Assembly: GCF_025949695.1 (NCBI RefSeq)
Contig: NZ_JAPDFL010000001.1
Span: forward strand, 310,001-374,000
Length of the DNA stretch: 64,000 nt
Direction: 5' to 3'
Origin: Pararhodobacter zhoushanensis
Lineage (GTDB): Bacteria; Pseudomonadota; Alphaproteobacteria; Rhodobacterales; Rhodobacteraceae
The notes below the pieces were generated by a model. It ran no database searches, was not told the origin of the DNA, and was given only the letters and a program-made list of their open reading frames with translations. Made by a program: the position numbers and the translations under genes. Shown here piece by piece: positions 18,506-28,467 of the stretch. Every line of letters begins with the position of its first letter. Within the stretch, counting starts at the first letter, position 1.

Positions 18506-19720
18506 TTAGTTGGTGAACAGCGGGCAGGCGCTTTCAGCCTGCGAGCGCCAGGATTGTTCAGCCGGGATCTGGCCGAGCACTTCGTACAGATCCCACGGCC
18601 CGGTCGAGGCCTCGGGCGTCTGCACGCGCACCAGTTGCATCGGGTGCATCACCACGCCATCGGCGCGGATCGACACATCATGCATGACCGCATCGTTCAC
18701 CGGCAGCGCCCGCATCTGCTCCATGACCGTGACGCCATCGTCGCTGCCGCCTGCTGCCATGGACTGCAGCAGATGGTTCATCGCCGAATAGGTAACCAGC
18801 TGCGACTCGTTGGGATACCGCCCGTCATAGGCCGCGTTGTAGCGTTCGGTCAGGGCGCGGGTCTCGTCGTCCGAATTCCAGTAGGCCGCAGCCGAGAACA
18901 CCAACCCCTGCGTCGCTTCCAACCCGATGCTGTAGACGTTGTTGACCTGAATCCCCAGCGGTGCCAGCTGCTGACCGGCATCGACGATGCCAAACTCTTC
19001 CGCTTGCTTGATCACGTTGGCCAGATCGGCCCCGGCGTTGGCGATCCCGATCACCTGCGCGCCGCTGGCCTGCGCTTGCAGCAACTGCGAGGAGAAATCG
19101 CTCGCGCCCAGCGGATGCAGGGTCGAGCCCAGCACCGTCCCGCCTGCCGCTTCGACGAAGCGGGTGGCATCAGCCTGCCATTGCTGGCCGAAGGTGTAGT
19201 CAACGGTGATGAAATACCACGTCAGGTTGCCCTGTTCGAGCTGCGCATTCACCGAGCCGCGCGCCAGCGTATAGGTGTCATAGGCCCAGTTCGTCGTCAT
19301 CGGCGAACACTGGCCATTGGTCGTTTCGGTCGTCGCCGTTCCCGCGATCAGATAGGGGCGGTTGTTTTCGCGCATCACGTCCTGAACCGCCAGCGCGATG
19401 GACGAGGCCGAGCAGCCGATGATCGCATCGACGCCTTCTTCCTCTACCCAGCGACGCGCGGTCGAAACGCCGATGTCGGGCTGGTTCTGGTCATCGGCGA
19501 TGACGATCTCGATGGGCGTGCCGTTGATGGCGCCGCCGTTATCCTCGACCGCCAGCCGCGCCATGGCGACCGACCCCGCACCGCAGTTATCGGCATAGGG
19601 GCCCGACTGGTCGTTCATCACGCCGATACGGATCACACCGTCGGAAAAATCCGCAAAGGCCGGCGAAGCGGTCAGCGCGGTGCAGGTCATCATCAGCCCG
19701 AAGGCTTTCGTGGTTTTCAT
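18506..19720 (-). CDS. Branched-chain amino-acid-type ABC substrate-binding protein
   Basis: Periplasmic type I binding protein of 404 residues with signal peptide (cleavage after SPAFA, about residue 23). Mature start DFSDGVIRIGVMNDQSGPY is the family opening, followed by LAVEDNGGAINGTPIEIVIA near residue 52 and TNWAYDTYTLARG near residue 143. No permease lies beside it, but livGFHM in the same island (25190-28460) lack a binding protein, so the parts very likely form one importer. The ligand is probably the acid or ketone used by the island rather than an amino acid. Confidence 0.9.
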   Translation of the reverse strand: MKTTKAFGLMMTCTALTASPAFADFSDGVIRIGVMNDQSGPYADNCGAGSVAMARLAVEDNGGAINGTPIEIVIADDQNQPDIGVSTARRWVEEEGVDAIIGCSASSIALAVQDVMRENNRPYLIAGTATTETTNGQCSPMTTNWAYDTYTLARGSVNAQLEQGNLTWYFITVDYTFGQQWQADATRFVEAAGGTVLGSTLHPLGASDFSSQLLQAQASGAQVIGIANAGADLANVIKQAEEFGIVDAGQQLAPLGIQVNNVYSIGLEATQGLVFSAAAYWNSDDETRALTERYNAAYDGRYPNESQLVTYSAMNHLLQSMAAGGSDDGVTVMEQMRALPVNDAVMHDVSIRADGVVMHPMQLVRVQTPEASTGPWDLYEVLGQIPAEQSWRSQAESACPLFTN

Positions 19721-19780
19721 GGTCTTCCTCCCATTGGATTGGCTTGGCTCCTCCAGCCTTGCCGGTTCATTTCTCAGCAG

Positions 19781-20539
19781 TCACGAGAACGCGTAGGTGA
19801 CCCCTCCGTCGACAAACAGCATGTCCCCGGTCACAAAAGATGCCTCGTCCGAGGCCAGAAACACGGCGGCATTCGCCATGTCCTCGGGCTGTCCCAGACG
19901 GCCGATAGGCATGCGCTGGCGGCGGCGTTCCCACGCCTCTTCGGACACCACCAGATTGGCGCCGTCGGTCTGGGTCGGCCCCGGTGCAATGGCCGTGACG
20001 CGGATGTTGTCAGGGCCGAATTCCGCCGCGCCCGAACGGGTCGCAGCCGCCACCGCCGCCTTGATCGCGCTGTACATGATGCCGTTCTTCATCGCCAAAA
20101 CAGCCGAGGGCGAGGCGATGTTGACGATCACGCCCCCGCCCGCCAGACGCATCTGCGGAACGGCGGCCTGATAGCCCCAGATCACCCCCTTGAAGCCCAC
20201 GTCGATCATCCGGCCGATCATCGTTTCGGTCTGCTCTTCCAGCGGGCCGTAGCGGTTATACATCGCGTTGTTGACCAGAATGGTGATCGGCCCCAGCGCA
20301 TGCTTGATGCGCGCGGCGGCGGTGAACACTTCTTCGCGGTCAGCGACATTGGCGCGCAGGGCAATCGCCTGTCCGCCTGCGGCGACGATCTCCTGCGCGG
20401 TCGCCTCGGCCACCTCAAGCTTCAGATCGACAACGCCGACAGCGGCCCCTTCGCGGGCATAGGCCAGGCTGATTGCACGCCCGATGCCGCCGCCTCCGCC
20501 GGTTACCATTGCCACCCGACCTGTCAGTCTGCCTTGCAT
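19781..20539 (-). CDS. SDR family oxidoreductase
   Basis: Protein of 252 residues with the classical SDR pattern: VTGGGGGIGRAISLAY near residue 13, ILVNNAMYNRYG near residue 87, and YSAIKAAVAAATRSGAAEFG with the YxxxK pair near residue 155; the end has GDMLFVDGGVTYAFS. First gene of the minus-strand unit running to 12821 and divergent from iclR, so it probably responds to the TTCAC palindromes at 20754-20779. Likely oxidises a secondary alcohol to the ketone acted on by the monooxygenase; substrate unproven. Confidence 0.9.
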   Translation of the reverse strand: MQGRLTGRVAMVTGGGGGIGRAISLAYAREGAAVGVVDLKLEVAEATAQEIVAAGGQAIALRANVADREEVFTAAARIKHALGPITILVNNAMYNRYGPLEEQTETMIGRMIDVGFKGVIWGYQAAVPQMRLAGGGVIVNIASPSAVLAMKNGIMYSAIKAAVAAATRSGAAEFGPDNIRVTAIAPGPTQTDGANLVVSEEAWERRRQRMPIGRLGQPEDMANAAVFLASDEASFVTGDMLFVDGGVTYAFS

Positions 20540-20753
20540 GCGTCTTGTCCCCTCCCTGGGCCGGCGATGTGCAAAACCGCCGATAATTCCATGGCCTTAC
20601 GGGCTTCCAAAGGGCATGCCGGTTGCGCACACCACCCGCGCCATTCAGCGGCGGGCAGAGCAAACAGGACGGACCACACGACGCGACCCTTGGGCAGTAA
20701 GGCGTGATGTGAAGATTGCACGAGCGTTTGCATGCAGCCAGAAAATTCCGTAA

Positions 20754-20779
20754 GTGAATTTGAGTTTCACACTTGTGAA
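20754..20779. promoter_or_regulatory. Probable IclR operator, overlapping palindromes
   Basis: GTGAA (20754-20758), TTCAC (20766-20770) and GTGAA (20775-20779) form two overlapping palindromes; the second is TTCAC-ACTT-GTGAA. The array lies 15 bases before the likely iclR start and in the promoter zone shared with the divergent SDR gene. The same TTCAC-N4-GTGAA recurs at 21587-21600 and, with one mismatch, at 31740-31753. Confidence 0.65.
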
Positions 20780-20794
20780 TTCCGGGGGGATGCT

Positions 20795-21574
20795 GTGTCG
20801 AACGCTCAGGTTAAATCCGCGATGCGGGCCTTCGAGATCCTCGAACACTTCCGCCTGTCGCAACAGCCCCGCACCATGTCCGAGCTGTCGACGGACCTTG
20901 GCTATCCTTTGTCCAGCACCACGGTCTTGCTGAAAACATTGGTTAATCTTGGCTATCTGAACTACGACCGCAGCAAGCGCGTCTACTTCCCCACCACCAA
21001 GGTCACCGGCCTTGGCGACTGGGTGCCGCGCGCGCTGTTCGGCTCGGGCCAGATCATCGACGCGATGAACGACGTGCACGCGATCACCAGCGAAGGCGTC
21101 TTTGTCGGCACCCGCAACGATGTTTACCTGCAATACCTCAAGACCAAGCAATCCCTGCACGCGCTGCGTTTTTACATTGATGAGGGCACGGTGCGCCCGA
21201 TCACGCAGTCGGCAGCGGGCTGGGTTTTGCTGGCCACCATGCCCGACGACAAGATCGAAAACATGGTGCGCCGCGCCAATATCGCCACGCAGAATCCGGC
21301 CGAGCGCGTGCTGATGCCCGAGATCCTGAAATCCGTCGCCGAGGTCCGCCGCCGGGGCTATGGCTGGGCCGAGGGCGTGCCCTTTGCCGGGGGCGCGACC
21401 ATCGCCGTCTTGATGCCCGGCACCATTCTGGGCAGCCCGGTGACGCTGGCGGTGGGTGGCGTCACCGACCGCCTGAAGAAGAACTTCGACAAATATCTCG
21501 GCGCGCTGATGGCTGCCGCGCGGTCGGTCAAGCGCGATCCGGGCTTTGACACCCCCATCCACATCGAACTGTAA
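20795..21574 (+). CDS. IclR family transcriptional regulator
   Basis: Protein of 259 residues from GTG 20795, preceded by a GGGGGGA ribosome site; an ATG at 20732 would put the operator inside the gene and is less likely. N-terminal winged helix: KSAMRAFEILEHFRLSQQPR, TMSELSTDLGYPLSSTTVLL, LGYLNYDRSKRVYFPT. C-terminal ligand-binding domain: RPITQSAAGWVLLATMPDDK, then GYGWAEGVPFAGGATIAVL. Central in the island, so it is the expected sensor of the pathway substrate or an intermediate. Whether it represses or activates is not visible. Confidence 0.9.
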   Translation: MSNAQVKSAMRAFEILEHFRLSQQPRTMSELSTDLGYPLSSTTVLLKTLVNLGYLNYDRSKRVYFPTTKVTGLGDWVPRALFGSGQIIDAMNDVHAITSEGVFVGTRNDVYLQYLKTKQSLHALRFYIDEGTVRPITQSAAGWVLLATMPDDKIENMVRRANIATQNPAERVLMPEILKSVAEVRRRGYGWAEGVPFAGGATIAVLMPGTILGSPVTLAVGGVTDRLKKNFDKYLGALMAAARSVKRDPGFDTPIHIEL

Positions 21575-21586
21575 GACCCCGCACAT

Positions 21587-21600
21587 TTCACGGATGTGAA
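21587..21600. promoter_or_regulatory. Probable IclR operator before the monooxygenase gene
   Basis: TTCAC-GGAT-GTGAA, a perfect 5-4-5 palindrome 12 bases past the iclR stop and 170 bases before the monooxygenase ATG. It matches the arms of the site at 20766-20779. The 21601-21770 leader has no other clear element apart from the ribosome site at 21757-21764. Confidence 0.65.
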
Positions 21601-21770
21601 TGTTTCGCGCAATTCTGCTGAAGTGTTGCTCGTCGTCGCCTGAGCGCGTTTCATGCGCCCAAGCGGCGCGCGACCCTCAGGAGGAGGCCGCGCTCTGGCG
21701 CCCCGGTCCGGCGATTGCGCAGGCCCCGGCACCCGATGCCCGCAGCAGTCCAATCGGAGGAGGGGCACAA

Positions 21771-23411
21771 ATGGATCACACGTCAGCACAGGCCGAGCGG
21801 GTCGACATGGTCATCGTCGGCGCAGGCTTCGGGGGCATGTACGCCACCTGGAAATTCCGCGAGATGGGCCTGTCGATCGTCAGCATCGAAGAGGGTAAAG
21901 ACGTCGGCGGCGTCTGGTACTGGAACCGTTATCCCGGCGCGCGCTGCGACCTGCTGTCGGTCGATTACAGCTATGGGTTCTCGGAAGAGGTGCAGCAGGA
22001 ATGGACATGGTCCGAGCAATTCGCCGCCCAGCCCGAGATCCTGGCTTATGCCAATTTCGTCGCCGACCGGCTGGATCTGCGCAAGCATTACCGCTTTGAA
22101 ACCCGCGTCGAGAGCGCCAAATGGGACGACAAACGCCAGCTTTGGCGGGTGCGCACCAGCGACGGCAAGCTGCTGGAAGCGACTTACTGCGTCATGTCCA
22201 CCGGCCCGCTGTCCAAGCCGACCGATCCTGACATTCCCGGATTGAGCCGCTTCAAGGGCCTGACCCTGCGCGCCGCGCGCTGGCCGCACGAGGAGCCGGA
22301 TCTCAAGGGCAAGCGGATCGGGGTGCTGGGCACCGGCTCGTCGGGGATGCAGATCATCCAGACGCTGGGCCGCACCGAGTGTGAGCTGTTCGTGTTCCAG
22401 CGCACGCCCAGTTTCACCCTGCCGATGCGCAACCGCAAAGTCTCGGACCGCGACGTGGCGGAACTCAAAGCCAATTACGCCTCGATCCGCGCGGCCTGCA
22501 AGATGAACCCCACCGGCGGCGCGCGCCCGGTTTCGACCCGGCCTTTCTTTTCCATCCCGGCCGATCACCGGCAAGAGCTGATGGAACAGGCGTGGCAGCA
22601 TGGCGGGCACACGTTCCTTGGCATCTTTTCCGATCTGATGGTCAATCAGGCGGCCAATGATCAGGTGGCCGACTTCGTCCGCGACCGCATCCATGACACC
22701 GTGAACGACAAGGCGCTGGCCGAAAAGCTGAAGCCGCGCGGCTATCCGATCTTTGCCCGCCGTCCCTGCCTCGATACCGGCTATTACGAGACCTATAACC
22801 GCGAGAACGTGCATCTGGTCGATTGCCTGGAAGACCCCATCGTCGAGATCACCGAAAACGGCATCCGCACGCAATCGGGCGAGCATGAGCTTGACGTGCT
22901 GATCCTTGCCACCGGCTATGATGCACTGACCGGCGCGCTCTTGGCCTTTGAGATCACCGGCAAAGACGGCGTCGCGCTTAAGGACAAATGGGAGGGCGGG
23001 CCGCGCTCGCTCTTCGGGATCATGATGGCGGGCTTTCCCAACCTGTTCATGACCACGGGGCCGAATGGCCCGGCGGCGCTGGCGAATATCTTCACCATCT
23101 CGGAAAACGATGTGGATTTCATCGCCGGGGTGATCGCGCAGATGCAGGCCCAGGGACAGGGGGCGGTGGAGCCGTCGCTTGCGGCCGAGGATGCCTGGAT
23201 GGCGCAGATCCAGACCTTGGCCAGCCGGTCGCTGATGCTGAAGGCAAAGACCTGGTGGACAGGGTCCAACGTGAAGGGCAAGCCGCAGGGCATGTCGATG
23301 TTCACCGGCGGCTTCCACAAATACCGTGAGGCCTGCGAGTCGGTCAGTGCCAATGGCTACCGCGATCTGGTGTTTGAACCGGCCCCCGCGCTGGAAACCG
23401 CCGCGCGCTGA
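21771..23411 (+). CDS. Baeyer-Villiger-type flavin monooxygenase with altered fingerprint
   Basis: Protein of 546 residues from ATG 21771 (ribosome site GGAGGAGG). First Rossmann VIVGAGFGGMYATWKFREMG near residue 15; long BVMO fingerprint GGVWYWNRYPGARCD at residues 46-60; second Rossmann GVLGTGSSGMQII near residue 184. The short fingerprint FxGxxxHxxxWP reads FKGLTLRAARWP: the usual His is Arg167. The family inserts oxygen next to a ketone using NADPH and O2, giving an ester or lactone. Followed by an acyl-CoA ligase on the same strand; a lactonase-like gene is in the opposite unit. Cyclohexanone-, steroid- or terpenoid-type ketones are all possible substrates. Confidence 0.88.
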   Translation: MDHTSAQAERVDMVIVGAGFGGMYATWKFREMGLSIVSIEEGKDVGGVWYWNRYPGARCDLLSVDYSYGFSEEVQQEWTWSEQFAAQPEILAYANFVADRLDLRKHYRFETRVESAKWDDKRQLWRVRTSDGKLLEATYCVMSTGPLSKPTDPDIPGLSRFKGLTLRAARWPHEEPDLKGKRIGVLGTGSSGMQIIQTLGRTECELFVFQRTPSFTLPMRNRKVSDRDVAELKANYASIRAACKMNPTGGARPVSTRPFFSIPADHRQELMEQAWQHGGHTFLGIFSDLMVNQAANDQVADFVRDRIHDTVNDKALAEKLKPRGYPIFARRPCLDTGYYETYNRENVHLVDCLEDPIVEITENGIRTQSGEHELDVLILATGYDALTGALLAFEITGKDGVALKDKWEGGPRSLFGIMMAGFPNLFMTTGPNGPAALANIFTISENDVDFIAGVIAQMQAQGQGAVEPSLAAEDAWMAQIQTLASRSLMLKAKTWWTGSNVKGKPQGMSMFTGGFHKYREACESVSANGYRDLVFEPAPALETAAR

Positions 23412-23492
23412 GCGCCCCTGCCACAACCGCTTCCCCACCCGGCCGCCGCCCCGCGCGGCCGGGCTGATCCCTTTCATCCCGGAGTTTCCCCC

Positions 23493-25118
23493 ATGCTCGG
23501 TCTCATGCAGGATCAGCCGCTGCTGATCTCATCCCTTCTCACCCATGCCGAACGCTATCACCCGCGCAGCGAGATCGTCTCGGTCACCTGCGAGGGTGAA
23601 ACCGTGCGCTCAAGCTGGGGCCAACTGGCCCGGCGCGCGCGGCAGGCGGCGCAGGCGCTGCTGGCGATGGGGGTCAAACCGGGCGACCGGGTGGCGACGC
23701 TGGCGTGGAACACGCACCGGCATCTGGAACTGTACTATGCCGCCGCCGGGATCGGGGCGGTGCTGCACACGGTCAATCCCCGGCTGTTCCCCGAACAGAT
23801 CGAGTATATCCTCAACCACGGCGGGGCCGAGGTGCTGCTGTTCGACCTGCCGTTTCTGGGGCTGGTCGACGGGCTGGCGGGCAAGATCCCCAATATCCGG
23901 CATCAGGTTGTGCTGACCGACGCGGCGCATCTGCCCGAGGGGCGCGACACGCTGGCCAGCTATGAGACCCTGATCGCCGCTGAGGATGGCACGCTGGTCT
24001 GGCCGCGCTTTGACGAGCGCAGCGCCTCGGGGCTTTGCTACACCTCGGGCACCACCGGCAACCCAAAGGGCGTGCTCTATTCTCACCGCTCGACCGTGCT
24101 GCACGCCTTCCTGTGCTGTCAGGTCGACGGCTTGCACCTGTCGCGCGATGACAGCACCCTGCTGGCCGTGCCGCTGTTCCACGTCAACGCCTGGGGCATC
24201 CCCTATGCCAGCGCGATGTGCGGCGCCAAGCTGGTGCTGCCGGGGCCGAAACTGGATGGCGAGAGCCTGTTTTCACTGGCTGTGGCCGAGGAGTGCACCT
24301 TCTCGCTGGGCGTGCCGACAGTCTGGCTGGGTCTGTTCAAATACCTTGATGAGGCCGGGATCGACGTGCAGCGCCTGCCCTTCCAGCGCGTGCTGATCGG
24401 TGGCTCGGCGGCCCCGCGTGCGCTGTTGCAGCGCTTCCACGACGCGGGCGTCCATGCGTTTCAGGCCTGGGGGATGAGCGAGACAAGCCCCGTCGCCACC
24501 GTCGCCGCCCTGCTGCCGCATCACCGCGACCTGCCGAAATCCGACCAGATCGACGTGCTGGCAAGGCAGGGTCGCGCGATGTTCGGGGTCGAGCTGAAGA
24601 TCGTCGCCGAAGATGGCAGCGAGTTGCCGCAGGATGGCTCGGTGAGTGGCGAGCTGATGGTGCGCGGGCCGTGGGTGACCTCGGGCTATTACGGCGGGGT
24701 TGGTGGGCAGGTGGTCGATGCGGATGGCTGGTTCGCCACGGGGGACGTGGCGAAGATCGACAGCGAGGGCTTCGTCACGCTCACCGACCGCTCCAAGGAT
24801 GTGATCAAGTCGGGCGGCGAGTGGATCAGCTCGATCGAGCTGGAAAACGCCGCCCTCGGCCACCCGGCGGTCGAAGCCGCGGCGGTGGTGGGCGTCACGC
24901 ATGAGCGCTGGCAGGAACGCCCGCTGATGCTGGTGATCCGCAAACCGGGCAGCGCGGCGGAACCGCAAGAGATCCTCGATTTCCTTGCCGACAAGGTCGC
25001 CCGCTGGTGGCTGCCGGACGCGCTGGTCTTTGTCGACACGCTACCGCTGACGGCGACCGGCAAGCTGGACAAGAAGGTGCTGCGCGCGGCGTGGAAGGAT
25101 CATCTGGTCGGCGCTTAA
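23493..25118 (+). CDS. Long/medium-chain acyl-CoA ligase (AMP-forming)
   Basis: ANL-superfamily enzyme of 541 residues. ATP loop [18 protein letters not shown] near residue 180, [14 protein letters not shown] near residue 325, hinge and C-terminal region [20 protein letters not shown] near residue 410, [20 protein letters not shown], and catalytic Lys in TATGKLDKK near the end. Activates a carboxylic acid to its CoA ester for beta-oxidation; here probably the acid from oxidation and ring opening, feeding the dehydrogenases at 28-31 kb. The ATG at 23493 has a GGAG-type ribosome site. A strong terminator follows. Confidence 0.9.
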   Translation: MLGLMQDQPLLISSLLTHAERYHPRSEIVSVTCEGETVRSSWGQLARRARQAAQALLAMGVKPGDRVATLAWNTHRHLELYYAAAGIGAVLHTVNPRLFPEQIEYILNHGGAEVLLFDLPFLGLVDGLAGKIPNIRHQVVLTDAAHLPEGRDTLASYETLIAAEDGTLVWPRFDERSASGLCYTSGTTGNPKGVLYSHRSTVLHAFLCCQVDGLHLSRDDSTLLAVPLFHVNAWGIPYASAMCGAKLVLPGPKLDGESLFSLAVAEECTFSLGVPTVWLGLFKYLDEAGIDVQRLPFQRVLIGGSAAPRALLQRFHDAGVHAFQAWGMSETSPVATVAALLPHHRDLPKSDQIDVLARQGRAMFGVELKIVAEDGSELPQDGSVSGELMVRGPWVTSGYYGGVGGQVVDADGWFATGDVAKIDSEGFVTLTDRSKDVIKSGGEWISSIELENAALGHPAVEAAAVVGVTHERWQERPLMLVIRKPGSAAEPQEILDFLADKVARWWLPDALVFVDTLPLTATGKLDKKVLRAAWKDHLVGA

Positions 25119-25134
25119 CCCCGGCTCCAACAGG

Positions 25135-25170
25135 AAAGGGGCGCGCCGATGATCCGGCGCGCCCCTTTTT
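25135..25170. terminator. Bidirectional terminator
   Basis: AAAGGGGCGCGCC (25135-25147) and GGCGCGCCCCTTT (25156-25168) form a 13-bp perfect stem with an 8-base loop, continuing into a T run. It lies between the convergent acyl-CoA ligase and livM genes and can serve both strands. Confidence 0.88.
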
Positions 25171-25189
25171 CATGCCGTGCCGGCGGTCT

Positions 25190-26113
25190 TCAGCTTTTCG
25201 CCGGTTTCCAGAACCGCGCCTTGATCTCGCCCACCACGCCCTTGCGGAAGAACAGGATCACCGCCAGGAAGACCGTCCCCTGAATGATCAGCGCCCATTC
25301 GCCGAACTGCGCCAATTCGTCGTTCAGCAGCACGATCAGCGCGGCCCCGACCATCGGCCCGGTCATCGTGCCAAGGCCGCCGAGCAGCGTCATGAAAATG
25401 ATCGTGCCGGACACATGGAACGACAGATCATGCAGCGTGGCGATCTGGAAGACGGCGGCTTTCATCGCGCCCGCCAGTCCGGCCAGCCCCGCCGACAGGG
25501 TCAGCGCGAGTATCTTGAACCGTTCGGGCTGGAAACCCAGCGATTCCACGCGGTCCTCATTGTCGCGGATCGCGCGCAGCACCTCGCCAAAGGGCGAATG
25601 GACGATGCGGTAGAACAGCGCGATGGCCAGCACCGAAAACACCAGCACGACGAAATACAGCGCCAGATTGCTGCTGACATCGACCACCCCGAACAGCGCC
25701 GAGCGCGGGATGCGCTGCAGGCCGTCCTCGCCGCCGGTAAAGGGCGCGCGCAGCAGCAGGAAGTAGACGAACTGCGAGATGGCCAGCGTGATCATGGCAA
25801 ACTGGATGCCGCCGCGCCGGGCCGAGATCAGCCCGACCAGCCAGCCCAGCGCCGCCATCGCCAGCGCGGCAAGGATGAAGCACAGCTCGATCGACAGCGC
25901 GGTGTTCTTGAGCATCCAGCCCGACAGATAGGCCGCCGTGCCAAAGAACATCGCATGCCCAAAGCACAAGAGCCCGGCATAGCCCAGAAGCAGATTGAAC
26001 GACGACGCGAAGACCACAAAGCACAGGATGGTCATCAGCAGGATCGGATAGATCTGGAACGGCGCGAGCACCGCCAGAACAGCGAACAGCGCGAAAAGGG
26101 CGTAGCGGGTCAT
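25190..26113 (-). CDS. livM: LivM-type ABC transporter permease
   Basis: Membrane protein of 307 residues with about 8-9 helices; LLLGYAGLLCFGHAMFFGTA near residue 45 and the EAA-like region FRIVHSPFGEVLRAIRDNED (here YRIVHSPFG) near residue 175 are typical of LivM. Last gene of the minus-strand unit ACAD-ECH-ACAD-livG-livF-livH-livM. Its ATG overlaps the livH stop by 4 bases. Imports the island substrate together with the binding protein at 18506-19720, which lacks its own permease. Confidence 0.9.
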   Translation of the reverse strand: MTRYALFALFAVLAVLAPFQIYPILLMTILCFVVFASSFNLLLGYAGLLCFGHAMFFGTAAYLSGWMLKNTALSIELCFILAALAMAALGWLVGLISARRGGIQFAMITLAISQFVYFLLLRAPFTGGEDGLQRIPRSALFGVVDVSSNLALYFVVLVFSVLAIALFYRIVHSPFGEVLRAIRDNEDRVESLGFQPERFKILALTLSAGLAGLAGAMKAAVFQIATLHDLSFHVSGTIIFMTLLGGLGTMTGPMVGAALIVLLNDELAQFGEWALIIQGTVFLAVILFFRKGVVGEIKARFWKPAKS

Positions 26114-26994
26114 CGGGATTTCTCCGGGGCGGAAAACAGGCCGTTGGGCCGCAGGATCAGGGCAAGGATCATGATGACGAAGATCGCAAGGTTCGAGCCT
26201 TCGGGGTAGAAGACCTTGGTCAGCCCCTCGACGATGCCGATCAGATAGCCGGTCAGGATCGCCCCAAGGATCGAGCCCATGCCGCCGATCACCACCACGG
26301 CGAAGATGACGATCATCAGGTTCGACCCCATCGAGGGCGACACCTGATAGATCGGCGCGGCCAGCACCCCACCCAGCCCCGCCAGACCGACGCCAAAGGC
26401 ATAGGTCAGGCTCATCATCCGGGGCACGTTGATGCCAAAGGATTCCACGATCTCAGGCCGCTCGTTCGCCGCACGCAGATAGGCGCCCAGCTTGGTCTTT
26501 TCGATCAGCAGCCATGTCCCAAGGCAAACCGCCAGCGAGAACACCACGACCCAGCCGCGATACCAGGGCAGGAACATGAACCCCAGATTGACGCCGCCGG
26601 GAATCGGCGAGCGGTAGGGCAAGCCGCTGGACCCGAATTCGAGCCGCATCAGCCCCTCGATGATCAGCACCGAGGCAAAGGTGGCCAGCAGGCTGTAGAG
26701 CGGATCAAGCCCGCGCAGGGGGCGCAGGATCGTTCGCTCCATCAACAGCCCGAAAGCGCCCACAATCACCGGCGCGATGAACAGCGCACCCCAGTAGGGA
26801 ATGCCCAGCGTGTTAAGCAGCAAGAGCGCCACAAAGGCCCCCAGCATGTACTGCGCGCCATGGGCAAAGTTCACCACATGGATCAGGCCAAAGATGATCG
26901 CCAGCCCGAGGCTGAGCATGGCATAGAACGACCCGTTGATCAGGCCGATCAGCAACTGGCCTGCCAGCAGCTGGATCGAGATATGGTCGAACAT
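26110..26994 (-). CDS. livH: LivH-type ABC transporter permease
   Basis: Membrane protein of 294 residues. LLIGLINGSFYAMLSLGLAI near residue 13 and FGLIHVVNFAHGAQYMLGAF near residue 35 are the classical LivH opening; the LRAANERPEIVESFGINVPR loop near residue 190 is the EAA-type coupling region. ATG 26994 is chosen because it gives the standard N-terminus and lies 5 bases after the livF stop; the longer frame to 27108 overlaps livF. Partner of LivM. Confidence 0.92.
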   Translation of the reverse strand: MFDHISIQLLAGQLLIGLINGSFYAMLSLGLAIIFGLIHVVNFAHGAQYMLGAFVALLLLNTLGIPYWGALFIAPVIVGAFGLLMERTILRPLRGLDPLYSLLATFASVLIIEGLMRLEFGSSGLPYRSPIPGGVNLGFMFLPWYRGWVVVFSLAVCLGTWLLIEKTKLGAYLRAANERPEIVESFGINVPRMMSLTYAFGVGLAGLGGVLAAPIYQVSPSMGSNLMIVIFAVVVIGGMGSILGAILTGYLIGIVEGLTKVFYPEGSNLAIFVIMILALILRPNGLFSAPEKSR

Positions 26995-26998
26995 CGGC

Positions 26999-27695
<697 letters not shown>

Positions 27696-27706
<11 letters not shown>

Positions 27707-28460
27707 CGACGCCTCCCATATAGGCGGTGATGACCTCGGGGTCGTTGGAGACCTCGTCATAGGTTCCCTCGGTCAGCACCTCGCCGTGTTGCAGCACGGT
27801 GATGCGCTCGCACAGGCTGGAAACGACCGAGAGGTTATGCTCGACGATCAGGATCGTGCGCCCGGCCGACACGGTGCGGATCAGGTCGGTGATCGGCGCG
27901 ATGTCTTCGTGGCCCATGCCTGCCGTCGGCTCATCCAGCAGCATCACCTTGGGGTCCAGCGCCAGCGTCGTGGCAATCTCGAGCGCGCGTTTCTTTCCGT
28001 AGGACAGCTCGGTCGCCGGCGTATCTTCCTGCCCGGACAGGCCCACCTGTGCCAGCAGCGCGCGCGCCGGGTCGTTCAGCGCCTTGATCGAGTTCAGCGA
28101 GCGCCAGAACCGGAACGCCGTGCCCTGACTGGATTGCAGCGCGACGCGCACGTTTTCCAGACAGGTCAGATGCGGAAACGTCGCCGAAATCTGGAACGAG
28201 CGCACCAGCCCCAGCCGCGCCACCTGCGCCGAGCGCAGGCCGGTGATGTCCTGCCCGTCCAGCAGCACCTGTCCGCTGGTCGGCGTCAAGGTCTTGGTCA
28301 GCAGGTTGAAGCAGGTGGTCTTGCCCGCCCCGTTCGGCCCGATCAGCGCGTGGATCGACCCGCGCCTGACCTTCAGGGTCACATCCTTGACCGCGTGGAA
28401 CCCGCCAAAGGATTTGGTCAGGCCGCGCGCTTCAAGGGCGTAGTCGGTCGGTGTGCTCAT
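27696..28460 (-). CDS. livG: LivG-type ABC ATPase
   Basis: ATPase of 254 residues: Walker A GPNGAGKTTCFNLLTK near residue 39, signature LSYGKKRALEIATTLALDPK near residue 155, Walker B VMLLDEPTAGMGHED, and the long LivG-type insert SFQISATFPHLTCLENVRVA near residue 85. ATG 28460 lies 7 bases after the dehydrogenase stop. Binds livF as heterodimer partner; drives the Liv-type importer of the island. Confidence 0.93.
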
Positions 28461-28467
28461 GGGGCCC

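Noticed and set aside
18464..20707. 747-residue frame on the plus strand opposite the binding-protein and SDR genes
   Set aside because: Composition is that of an antisense shadow (Arg/His/Gln-rich, no domains), and both opposite-strand genes have clear family motifs.
21783..23477. 564-residue minus-strand frame opposite the monooxygenase
   Set aside because: Antisense shadow of a high-GC gene; no motifs, and the sense protein has full FAD and NADP motifs.
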